Under the pieces are notes generated by a model. That model did no database searches. It had not been told where the DNA came from and worked only from the letters and a program-made list of their open reading frames with translations. A program made the translations under genes and the position numbers. Shown here in pieces: positions 9,415 through 20,261 of a DNA stretch of 64,000 nucleotides. How positions within the stretch are numbered: position 1 is the first letter of the stretch; the number at the start of each line of letters is the position of its first letter. The DNA is from Ignatzschineria larvae DSM 13226 (GTDB lineage Bacteria > Pseudomonadota > Gammaproteobacteria > Cardiobacteriales > Wohlfahrtiimonadaceae). The stretch is from NCBI RefSeq assembly GCF_038500265.1, contig NZ_CP150637.1, positions 645,501-709,500 on the forward strand, in the 5' to 3' direction.

Positions 9415-10542
9415 ATGCAGAATCAAAGAGAAGAGAGAGTATATCGCGTCCGTTTTAAGGGCGAATTATTACCAGGCTATAGCAAAGAGAGTGTTATTCT
9501 TGCCGTTGCGAAAGCTTATAATCAAGCGCCGGATGATATCGCTCGTTGGTTTGTGCCAGGCGGCGTGAATCTACGAGAAGAGGCCACTTATCAAGAAGCC
9601 TTGCAATTAGAAGGTTATTTCCGGCAACAAGGAATGGTGGTTCATATTGAATCGCTTTTAGATGCTGATGTTTCTCAAGTAGAAGATGCCTCGCTCAATG
9701 CTGAGAATAGAGCGACAAGCGTTAACGCTTCTGCGAATGATCAAGCGAGTTCTGATACAGCGACATCGATATCAAAACAATCGCCGGAACAATCATCAGA
9801 ACAATCAACCACTCAAGAAGCTTCAGCAAATTCTCACAATCAGGATGAAAATATAGATCCTAATGAGAAAGCACGCCGCGAGTTAGAAGAGATGCTCAAG
9901 CATAATCAATCGGGAGAGATGACGTTAGAAAAGCTACAGCAGACGTTATCACAACTGAATCTAGCCCTTATTCCTCAAGAATTAAAAGATTTTCGTCCGG
10001 CGAGCCTCTTAAAGCGTTTAGGCGCATTTATTATCGATTTTGTGATTCTATCCTTTGTGTTTCAGATTGTTGTTTTAAATCTGCTTATTATGCTTGGTCT
10101 TGTGGATGGCAATATTTTTGAACGCTATTTAGGGCTTTTGAATGAGAGCAATGGTTCATTAGAAACGATGCTCAATAATCCGGATATGATCGATGCATTG
10201 AATCAGATTGTGATGTCGCTTGCACCTTGGTATGTGATTACTTATTTAGCTTACTTTGTATTGCAAGAGCGTTTTTATGGCGCAACGCTTGGAAAGAAAC
10301 TCTTTCGTATTCGTATTTATAGCTTAGTAACGGGTTCGGTACTTCGTTGGAATACAGTGGTGCTGAGAACTATCTTTTTCTTTTTGGGATTACAAGTGCT
10401 CTCTTATATTCCTGTGATTGGTATTTTTCTCTTTGCAATGACGATGTTTGTTGCGCTTCGTGATCCTCTCTATCGGCGTTCACTCTATGATCGCGTGACG
10501 AAAACGGTGGTGGGTTCCATTGAAAATAGAGAAATAAAATGA
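9415..10542 (+). CDS. RDD-family membrane protein with N-terminal soluble domain
   Basis: This 375-residue protein has three parts. Residues 1 to about 75 form a small alpha/beta domain (VRFKGELLPGYSKESVILAV ... GYFRQQGMVVHIE) of a type seen at the N-terminus of other proteobacterial membrane proteins. A low-complexity Ser/Gln/Glu-rich linker runs from about 80 to 170. The RDD domain begins near residue 195 (PASLLKRLGAFIIDFVIL) and contains about three membrane segments and the motif ATLGKKLFRIRIYS. The function of RDD proteins is mostly unknown; some have been linked to ion or proton exchange. It is followed by zipA on the same strand after 156 bp. Confidence 0.82.
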   Translation: MQNQREERVYRVRFKGELLPGYSKESVILAVAKAYNQAPDDIARWFVPGGVNLREEATYQEALQLEGYFRQQGMVVHIESLLDADVSQVEDASLNAENRATSVNASANDQASSDTATSISKQSPEQSSEQSTTQEASANSHNQDENIDPNEKARRELEEMLKHNQSGEMTLEKLQQTLSQLNLALIPQELKDFRPASLLKRLGAFIIDFVILSFVFQIVVLNLLIMLGLVDGNIFERYLGLLNESNGSLETMLNNPDMIDALNQIVMSLAPWYVITYLAYFVLQERFYGATLGKKLFRIRIYSLVTGSVLRWNTVVLRTIFFFLGLQVLSYIPVIGIFLFAMTMFVALRDPLYRRSLYDRVTKTVVGSIENREIK

Positions 10543-10698
10543 TCGTAAGCGGTAAAAAAATGAAAAATAGGGTAATATTAGGAAGATAATCTGCCTATTT
10601 ATAGATATTAGGTAGATTTTGCCGCTATTGATTGATCCTGATCGATTACCCTTTATTGTTGACTATTACAGATAGGTGTATAGGAATACAGAATTATT

Positions 10699-11751
10699 AT
10701 GACGATGCTATATATATTAATCATACTTTTTTTGATCGTGGGCGTCATTCTCTGGATGCGTCTAGAGCGCCGAAATAACACTCAAGAAGAAGTTGCTGAT
10801 AAGGTTGAACCTGATCTGAATAGTATGTTTGCTGACGGTGTTGAAGCAAACGTTCAATCGGGCAATGCGGATCAGCAGAAAGAGGCGGTAGATCAATCAA
10901 CATTTTCTGGATTAGGCGAAATTCAGCACGAGGATCTTGCCTATTATCCTAAAGAAGAGAAAGTGACGGAAGAACGATCAATCAAAAATGATAATGAACC
11001 GCCGAAAAAATTGAATTCGGCAGATCTTCTCAAAAGACCCTCTAAAACTGCGGAACCAACGATAGCAACGTCCCCTATGACAGAGCCTAGAACCACAGAC
11101 AGTAGCATCAAAGAACCGACTTTAACGGCTGATAATGCACTTGATGAAGAGACAATCGAGGATATTTTACTCGATGACAATGAGCAAGAAGAGAAAGGTT
11201 TTTGGCAAAAGATTGGCGGTTTCTTCCGTAATAAACGACCTGAAATCGAAGTCTTTAGTGATGATGGTAATTTGATGCGTCCCGCTTCTGTGGATACGGT
11301 GGCATTGATTTTAAGCGCCGCGCCTGAACAACCTTTTACTTTTAAAGAGGTGCTCTCTGTCGCGCACGAATTAGATCTTCGAGTAGAAAATGGTGGATTT
11401 ATTCAGCTCTTAACAACGACGCATTATGGTGATGAGCCGATGTATAGCATTGCTCATCTATTAGGCGATGGTACCTTTGATGAGAATTTAGTGCGTCATC
11501 ATCTAGATGATACAACGCCGGGCTTGATCTTCTTCTCAAAAATCCCAGGGCCTGATCCCGATATCAGTACCATTGAACAGTTACTCGCCGGCATTCACCA
11601 TTTCCATTCAACATTGGGTGGAACGATCTTAGATGCACAGCAACGCCCAATGAGTAATGATGATCTCATTGCGCTCTTTCATAAAATCAACAAGATTGAT
11701 AGTGAAGAGTGGGAGCGTGCTTATGAGGCCTATGAGGCGCGTAAGAGTTAA
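10699..11751 (+). CDS. zipA: Cell division protein ZipA
   Basis: This 350-residue bitopic inner-membrane protein tethers FtsZ rings to the membrane. Residues 4-21 form an N-terminal anchor (LYILIILFLIVGVILWMRLE). A long acidic/proline-containing linker (to about 165) follows. The C-terminal FtsZ-binding domain (about 195-345) contains DTVALILSAAPEQPFTF, NGGFIQLLTTTHYGDEPMYSIAHL, DDTTPGLIFFSKIPGP and an ending GTILDAQQRPMSNDDL. The next gene is ligA, as in E. coli. A strong terminator follows. The ATG at 10705 is an alternative start. Confidence 0.92.
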   Translation: MTMLYILIILFLIVGVILWMRLERRNNTQEEVADKVEPDLNSMFADGVEANVQSGNADQQKEAVDQSTFSGLGEIQHEDLAYYPKEEKVTEERSIKNDNEPPKKLNSADLLKRPSKTAEPTIATSPMTEPRTTDSSIKEPTLTADNALDEETIEDILLDDNEQEEKGFWQKIGGFFRNKRPEIEVFSDDGNLMRPASVDTVALILSAAPEQPFTFKEVLSVAHELDLRVENGGFIQLLTTTHYGDEPMYSIAHLLGDGTFDENLVRHHLDDTTPGLIFFSKIPGPDPDISTIEQLLAGIHHFHSTLGGTILDAQQRPMSNDDLIALFHKINKIDSEEWERAYEAYEARKS

Positions 11752-11852
11752 TGGATTAACATTTTATTGCTATTCTTCGGTTTATAGATTGATTGTTGAT
11801 TGATGTGTAAAAAGTCATAAAAGCCAAGAAGAAGCAAAGAGAAGCGTAAGAA

Positions 11853-11887
11853 AAAGTGCTATTATTTGATAGCACTTTTTTTGTGGT
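11853..11887 (+). terminator. Intrinsic terminator after zipA
   Basis: A stem AAGTGCTAT...ATAGCACTT is followed by seven T. It separates zipA from ligA. The T-tract and following bases are identical over 20 nt to those at the metQ terminator (24608-24627). Confidence 0.88.
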
Positions 11888-11907
11888 GTTTTGATCAAGC
11901 TTGATAG

Positions 11908-14938
<3,031 letters not shown>

Positions 14939-14942
14939 AGTA

Positions 14943-15290
14943 TTACGGTTTGATATAACCGAAACCCTCGTGCTGTGCTTCTACGATAGCAATAATGGCA
15001 ACCGGTACAATGTGAATATTGGTCACTTTTTCATCAGCTGGATTTAGCACCTCTTTCGTGATATTTTGGCCGACAAGTGAGTTATTACACGCAATAAATT
15101 GTAAGTTAGGATGGCTAATTTCGGTGATTTTTTGCCGAATTTCAGGATCTAGATAACCTTGTACCGCATTACCATTGGCAATCACACGAATATCGAAAGG
15201 ACCATGTAAGGCTTTGATTGTATTATGGGCATTATTAATGGCATTTTGCCATAGATTTTTGTCGCTGATATGAATAACAAGTTTAAACAT
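14943..15290 (-). CDS. DsrE/YrkE-like small protein
   Basis: This 115-residue cytosolic protein resembles DsrE-like folds: MFKLVIHISDKNLWQNAINNA at the N-terminus, IRVIANGNAVQGYLD, and PNLQFIACNNSLVGQNI with a Cys at the position often conserved in DsrE/DsrF sulfur-relay proteins. The C-terminus VHIVPVAIIAIVEAQHEGFGYIKP is typical of DsrE-family proteins of unknown function. No sulfur-relay partner genes are adjacent. It is a single gene facing trmO. Confidence 0.75.
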   Translation of the reverse strand: MFKLVIHISDKNLWQNAINNAHNTIKALHGPFDIRVIANGNAVQGYLDPEIRQKITEISHPNLQFIACNNSLVGQNITKEVLNPADEKVTNIHIVPVAIIAIVEAQHEGFGYIKP

Positions 15291-15940
15291 TAGGACTCCA
15301 TTTTTAGAAATTTCATACTTTAAAAGTACAGTTAAAGTTTATAGCCATTCCGGTTTAAGAAAATTAACAATAGTTGCTATATAAAGATTCATACGCCTTG
15401 CAAACATTTTGAATCAATAGTTTAACATCAATGTCATTATAAGACCGGTTTCACTATATTTTTAGTTCTGTATCACTTTACATGAGTTTATGTGATTTTA
15501 AATATTATTTGTAAAATAAAACTTATTTAATTAATTTAGTAATGTGTTAATTAATATGTTAATTAATTAATTAATTTAATTAATGATTTAAATACCATTA
15601 ATTAAATATTAATCATATATTGATCTGCTATGGATGTCCAATATTTAGTCTAATGTTATGAAATCTATCCTTTGAAATTTAGAAATTCTTAATCTTGAGG
15701 AGAAGTGTTAACCCCTCATTTTGATTTCTTAAACTGATTTAATCAATGTGGTGTGTGAAATTTTCATCACGTTTTGATGTTTATATGACTTAAGTTCTTG
15801 TTTTTGTCTGAAATTTACCAATTTCTAACAAATAGTTGATTTTTATTTCAGATAAATATGCAATAATCACAATTAGTTAGTGCTTTAGTAGTAGTGAGTT
15901 TTTGTTATTATGGACATTTATTTTTCAATGGAGGATTTTT
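15291..15940. other. 650-bp AT-rich intergenic region
   Basis: There is no credible gene here. From about 15520 to 15620 the sequence is almost entirely A/T with repeated TTAATTAA-type words, each a perfect palindrome. A weak inverted repeat (TGAGG...CCTCA) lies near 15695. The right end must hold the promoter of the YagU-like gene; no convincing -35/-10 pair could be fixed. Confidence 0.5.
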
Positions 15941-16504
15941 ATGAGTAAAGCGAATGCTTGGTCTGATAAAGTAAATCGTAAGGTAATTATTTGGACAACG
16001 ATTGTCGGTGGTTTTATGAGCTCGCTCGTAAAGTGGGGGTCGGAGGTGAATATGCCACCGAGAGTACCGGGGGAAGTCTCACCGCCGGGTGCGCATATTG
16101 ATGCTTGGCTAGGTTGGTTAGGTATTGATTCTCATTCCTTAGATTATATTTATCAAGGGGTAACGGTACCGGGTGCTGTGACACTTTACCATTGGTTATT
16201 TAGTTTTGCTTTTGCCTTTATATATGTTGTGGCATCTGTTTATTGGCCAAAAGTGCGTCTCTGGTTTGGGGCACTTTACGGTATCATCATTACTGTTGTG
16301 ATGCATGGTTTCCTAATTCCTTTGTTAGGCTTCAGAAATCCTGTCTATGCAGATGGTGCCACTGGTTGGCTATGGAATTTAAATGGCTTTGAATTGTGGA
16401 GTGAGTTTTTAGGTCATATCTATTGGTCTGTTTCTATTGAGATTTGTATGATCGCTGTATTAGCTTATTTTGCGAAACCTATTCGAGGTATTTGGACAAA
16501 GTAA
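15941..16504 (+). CDS. yagU: YagU-family (DUF1440) inner-membrane protein
   Basis: The start at 15941 (MSKANAWSDKVNRK, 187 residues) has GGAGG 6 bases upstream; an upstream in-frame ATG at 15902 has none. The family signature is visible: a first membrane segment ending in SSLVKWGSEVNMPPRVPGE, which corresponds to VKWGAEVPLPPR in E. coli YagU, then segments around YHWLFSFAFAFIYVVASVYWP and FGALYGIIITVVMHGFLIPLLGF, and a final EFLGHIYWSVSIEICMIAVL. E. coli YagU has been linked to acid resistance; the molecular activity is unknown. A terminator follows. Single gene. Confidence 0.82.
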   Translation: MSKANAWSDKVNRKVIIWTTIVGGFMSSLVKWGSEVNMPPRVPGEVSPPGAHIDAWLGWLGIDSHSLDYIYQGVTVPGAVTLYHWLFSFAFAFIYVVASVYWPKVRLWFGALYGIIITVVMHGFLIPLLGFRNPVYADGATGWLWNLNGFELWSEFLGHIYWSVSIEICMIAVLAYFAKPIRGIWTK

Positions 16505-16629
16505 TGGGGTATTAATTCTCTGTATTATTTCAATTAGGTGAAATTGAGTGCTTTGTCTATTATTCGAACAAATCAAGCAGTCCATCTTTTGAATGAGAGA
16601 TTGATAAAAACTACAAAATCGCTACAATA

Positions 16630-16676
16630 AAACCATATCTTAAGCGCTCTAAGGGGTACTTGGGATATGGTTTTTT
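16630..16676 (+). terminator. Intrinsic terminator after the yagU-like gene
   Basis: A 9-bp stem AACCATATC...GATATGGTT with a 24-nt loop is followed by six T, about 125 bp after the stop codon. Confidence 0.7.
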
Positions 16677-16700
16677 GGTAAAGAACATAAGCTTTCTAGC

Positions 16701-16720
16701 TATAATAGTGTACTATTATA
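16701..16720. promoter_or_regulatory. 20-bp palindrome with TATAAT, possible orphan operator/promoter
   Basis: TATAATAGTGTACTATTATA has perfect 9-bp arms around a GT spacer and includes a TATAAT hexamer on each strand. It is followed by a 29-codon open fragment (16730-16819, ending LIIDPGTLVDKLSAN) lacking a start codon. No intact gene lies under its control other than relA, 250 bp downstream. Confidence 0.45.
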
Positions 16721-16968
16721 CTTAAGTAGATAAGTAGTTTAGCACGATTACCAGAGGGTGAATCTATAGAAAATCTCATTATTGATCCCGGTACTTTGGT
16801 AGATAAACTTTCAGCGAATTGAACATTCGTTGCGATGGAAAACGTATATTTAATAGCATTTATACAGGTAAATAGTCTGAGGTGTTCAATGTAATTATTG
16901 CATTGAGTTGTTTTATTCTTTACTCTTTTCGATAGACCTAATGCAATGAGTAATATGGAGAAGTAGAG

Positions 16969-19044
16969 GTGTCAAAATCAATTACATTGACCGCTCTCCT
17001 TGAGTGGCTAGAGAGCAAAAAATCTTCTTGGAAACCGGAATATTTTGAAGCGTGTATCGCATTTCAAGATCATCCGCTCTTTAAAATTGCTCTAGAAACA
17101 GCTTACTATCTAGAGAAATTAGATATTGAAGCATTACCCCAAGTGGCGACGATTCTCTTTATTGTCGGCGCACCGGTTGAAGCACAGCCTGAATCAACTC
17201 GCAAATTTATCCAATATTTAGCCGTCGTCAATCAACTAACGTCGGGCACGATCTCTCACGAAAAATCTCCAGAAACCTTGCGTAAAATGTTCTTAGCCTT
17301 TGCGGAAGATGTGCGCGTGATTGTGGTAATGCTTGCTTATCAAGTCATCATTATGCGTAATGCGCGGGATTCTCAAGAGGAGAAACAACGGGCGATTGCG
17401 CAAAATACCAATACTATTTTCGCACCAATTGCGAACCGTTTAGGGTTATCCGGTATCAAATGGGAACTTGAGGATTATGCTTTTCGTTTCTTAGAGCCAG
17501 AATTGTATCGAGAAATTGCTTCTAAGCTAGATGGAAAACGTAGTGTTCGAGAAGCGTATATTCAAAGTGTGATCGGTCGATTAGAAGCATTGCTTCAAGA
17601 TCATAAGATTGAAGCGCAAGTCACGGGTCGGGTAAAACATATTTATAGTATCGCCCGTAAAATGCGTCAGAAAAATCTCGCTTTTGAACAGCTCTATGAT
17701 ATTCGTGCGGTGCGGATTTTAGTGGATAGTACGGCGGATTGCTATGCCGTTTTAGGGATGATTCACGAATTATGGGTGCCGATTCCGCGGGAATTTGATG
17801 ATTATATTGCCAACCCTAAGCCTAACGGTTATCAATCATTGCATACCGTTGTGCTTGCACCGGAAGATCGAACTTTAGAGGTGCAAATTCGGACTCATAA
17901 AATGCACCAAGATGCAGAGATGGGGGTTGCTGCCCATTGGAAATATAAAGAGGGTCGCGGTACTTCTATTGATCAAGCGGACTTGAACTGGTTGCGGGAT
18001 CATCTTAATCGCGTGCTAGAAGAGGGCGAAGAGCTCATTACCGAAGAATCGATTTTCAATGAAAATGTCTATGTAATGACACCGGCGGGTGAGCCGATTG
18101 AACTCATTGCCGGCTCTACGCCCCTTGATTTTGCCTATAAAATTCACACAGGTTTAGGGAATCGTTGCCGCGGGGCGAAAGTTAATGGCGCGATTGTACC
18201 ACTCACTTACGTCTTACAAAATCGAGATGTGGTTGAGATTTTAACCGGAAAAGTGCCGAACCCTAGTCGAGATTGGATGTCGCCTCATCTAGGCTATACC
18301 GGTTCAAGTCGCACTCGTTCTAAGATTCGGGCGTGGTTTAGAGCGCAAGAGATGGAAAGCAATCTGCAAGCGGGTAAGCAGATGGTAGAGAAAGAGTTCG
18401 CTCGCCTGAATATCCGGCTTTCAGATGAGGAGCTCAAACGCCTCGCCGGTAAGCTTCATTGTACCGGTATTAATGATCTCTATGCGCAAGTAGGTGCCGG
18501 CGATATCACGATGGCGCAGCTTATTTCACGCTTGCCGGGAGAGAAGCCTAAAAATAACTTCGATCCTGAATTGATGGTGCGTCCTCAGAGTAAAAAAGCG
18601 CCAAGCGGGATTCAAGTAAAAGGAATGGGGAAATTATTAACGACCATTGCCACTTGCTGTAAGCCCGCACCGCCAGATTTGATTGGGGGATACATTACCA
18701 TTAATCGAGGCGTGACGATTCATCGGCTCAACTGTGTTAACTATCAAAATATGCTGGAGCAGAATCCGGAGCGGGGTATTGATGTGGATTGGGGCACTAG
18801 CGATGAACGCTTAGTAGAGGCCGATATTCACGTTACTGCTTATGCGAATGTGGACTTACTGCAAGAGATCAGCCAATTGGTATCTGCGGAACATCTGAAG
18901 ATCACCAATATGGATATGAAGCAAGAGAGCGATGATACTCGTTCCATTAGTTTCACGTTGGAGATTAAACACGTAGATCAGTTGAGTCGATTACTTGATC
19001 GAATCAATCAAATTCCGGCGGTACTCAAAGCCTACCGGCGATAG
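16969..19044 (+). CDS. relA: (p)ppGpp synthetase RelA
   Basis: This 691-residue ribosome-associated stringent-response enzyme makes (p)ppGpp from GTP/GDP and ATP on amino-acid starvation. It begins with GTG preceded by GGAGAAG. The N-terminal hydrolase-like domain lacks the His-Asp metal motif, so hydrolysis is not expected. The synthetase domain carries EFDDYIANPKPNGYQSLHT; the acidic EFDD (275-278) is the RelA-type signature, as opposed to the RxKD of SpoT. The TGS domain starts near 365 (VYVMTPAGEPIELIAG), then helical and zinc-finger-like regions (CCKPAPPDLIGGY) and a C-terminal ACT domain (about 615-690). A perfect terminator follows. A SpoT hydrolase must be encoded elsewhere. Confidence 0.94.
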   Translation: MSKSITLTALLEWLESKKSSWKPEYFEACIAFQDHPLFKIALETAYYLEKLDIEALPQVATILFIVGAPVEAQPESTRKFIQYLAVVNQLTSGTISHEKSPETLRKMFLAFAEDVRVIVVMLAYQVIIMRNARDSQEEKQRAIAQNTNTIFAPIANRLGLSGIKWELEDYAFRFLEPELYREIASKLDGKRSVREAYIQSVIGRLEALLQDHKIEAQVTGRVKHIYSIARKMRQKNLAFEQLYDIRAVRILVDSTADCYAVLGMIHELWVPIPREFDDYIANPKPNGYQSLHTVVLAPEDRTLEVQIRTHKMHQDAEMGVAAHWKYKEGRGTSIDQADLNWLRDHLNRVLEEGEELITEESIFNENVYVMTPAGEPIELIAGSTPLDFAYKIHTGLGNRCRGAKVNGAIVPLTYVLQNRDVVEILTGKVPNPSRDWMSPHLGYTGSSRTRSKIRAWFRAQEMESNLQAGKQMVEKEFARLNIRLSDEELKRLAGKLHCTGINDLYAQVGAGDITMAQLISRLPGEKPKNNFDPELMVRPQSKKAPSGIQVKGMGKLLTTIATCCKPAPPDLIGGYITINRGVTIHRLNCVNYQNMLEQNPERGIDVDWGTSDERLVEADIHVTAYANVDLLQEISQLVSAEHLKITNMDMKQESDDTRSISFTLEIKHVDQLSRLLDRINQIPAVLKAYRR

Positions 19045-19066
19045 TCAATATCCTCATCAATCATAG

Positions 19067-19096
19067 AAGCTCTAAAGATTGTTTTAGAGCTTTTTT
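19067..19096 (+). terminator. Intrinsic terminator of relA
   Basis: A 10-bp stem AAGCTCTAAA...TTTAGAGCTT with a short loop is followed by a T run, 23 bp after the relA stop and just before the tandem repeats. Confidence 0.9.
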
Positions 19097-19100
19097 GTTG

Positions 19101-19973
19101 GCTGTTTATCTGAAACGACTAAGAAAATTAATCGCATCGCCGGGGAGAATGACCTCGTTCTTATCGCAATCGTGTGCCGGCATTATGGCAATCTCTCAAG
19201 GCCTATTCGTTCAATCTCTGCTATTGAGTTTGAGAGATTGAAAAATCACTCAATGGCGGGCGCGGGATTTTCATGGATTTGCAAACATTCTATCCCGCTA
19301 TTAATCAGCTTTTATTTGAACCGACTAAGAGGAAAAATCGCATCGCCGGGGAGAATGACCTAGTTCTTATCGCAATCGTGTGCCGGCATTATGGCAACCT
19401 CTCAAGGCTTATTCGTCCATTAATTACTGTAAAGTTTGAGAGATTGAAAGATCACTCAATGGCGGGCGCGGGATTTTTATGGATTTGCAAACATTCTATC
19501 CCGCTATTAATCAGCTTTTATCTGAAACGACTAAGAAGATTAATCGCATCGCCGGGGAGAATGACCTCGTTCTTATCGCAATCGTGTGCCGGCATTATGG
19601 CAATCTCTCAAGGCCTATTTGTTCAATCTCTACTATTGAGTTCGAGAAATCAGAAGGTCGCTCAATGGCGGGCGCGGGATTTTCATGGATTTGCAAACAT
19701 TCTATCCCGCTATTAATCAGCTTTTATCTGAAACGACTAAGAAGATTAATCGCATCGCCGGGGAGAATGACCTCGTTCTTATCGCAATCGTGTGCCGGCA
19801 TTATGGCAACCTCTCAAGGCTTATTCGTCCATTAATTACTGTAAAGTTTGAGAGATTGAAAAATCACTCAATGGCGGGCGCGGTATTTTCATGGATTTGC
19901 AAATATTCTATCCCGCTATTAATCAGCTTTTATCTGAAACGACTAAGAAGATTAATCGCATCGTCGGGAGATG
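19101..19973. repeat. Tandem repeat, 206-bp unit, about 4.2 copies
   Basis: The word ATCGCATCG recurs at 19131, 19337, 19543, 19749 and 19955, an exact 206-bp period with no visible length variation. Most of the unit is nearly identical between copies. A stretch of about 45 bp varies and alternates: copies 1 and 3 share one version, copies 2 and 4 another. Each unit holds an inverted repeat GCGGGAT...ATCCCGC. Copy 1 has a perfect 11-bp pair CAATCTCTCAA...TTGAGAGATTG (19189-19199 and 19230-19240), imperfect in the others. Since 206 is not a multiple of 3, the overlapping plus-strand reading frames here shift at every unit and are best treated as non-coding. The last copy breaks off at about 19973. 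Confidence 0.93.
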
Positions 19974-20261
19974 ATTGGTCTTTTTCATTGAAAAAATTTT
20001 AAAAGTATATTGTTTTTATATGTTAAGTATGTTTTATTAGTAGGCAGAAACCGATCATTGTTTGAGTAAATGGTTGATTGGAATTGTTGAAATTATCTAA
20101 GTGTTATTGTTATAGGGAAAAATAGTGATGAATCATCAACGAGATAGCGTATTAAATATGTGCAGGGCAGAATTCCATAAAATGTGAGATAGTAAACAGT
20201 CAAATGATGATTTTTGTATCAGTTAGTAATAATGAAGTAATGGAATAGATGGAGTAATCCC

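Noticed and set aside
16969-19044. Bifunctional SpoT/Rel instead of RelA
   Set aside because: The N-terminal domain lacks the His-Asp metal motif of the hydrolase, and the synthetase loop carries the acidic EFDD typical of monofunctional RelA.
19101-19973. Possible CRISPR array
   Set aside because: The repeat unit is 206 bp and the variable part alternates between two versions instead of being unique. No cas genes are present.
19172-20002. Four overlapping plus-strand reading frames of 63-147 codons with repeated motifs such as MDLQTFYPAINQ
   Set aside because: They lie in the 206-bp array and change phase at each unit because 206 is not a multiple of 3. They have no ribosome sites and overlap one another. 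They look like products of repeated stop-poor DNA, not genes.
19990-20261. SAM riboswitch or MetJ box before metN
   Set aside because: I looked for the SAM-I/II conserved cores and AGACGTCT-like boxes. None is present, and no convincing hairpin with terminator was found.
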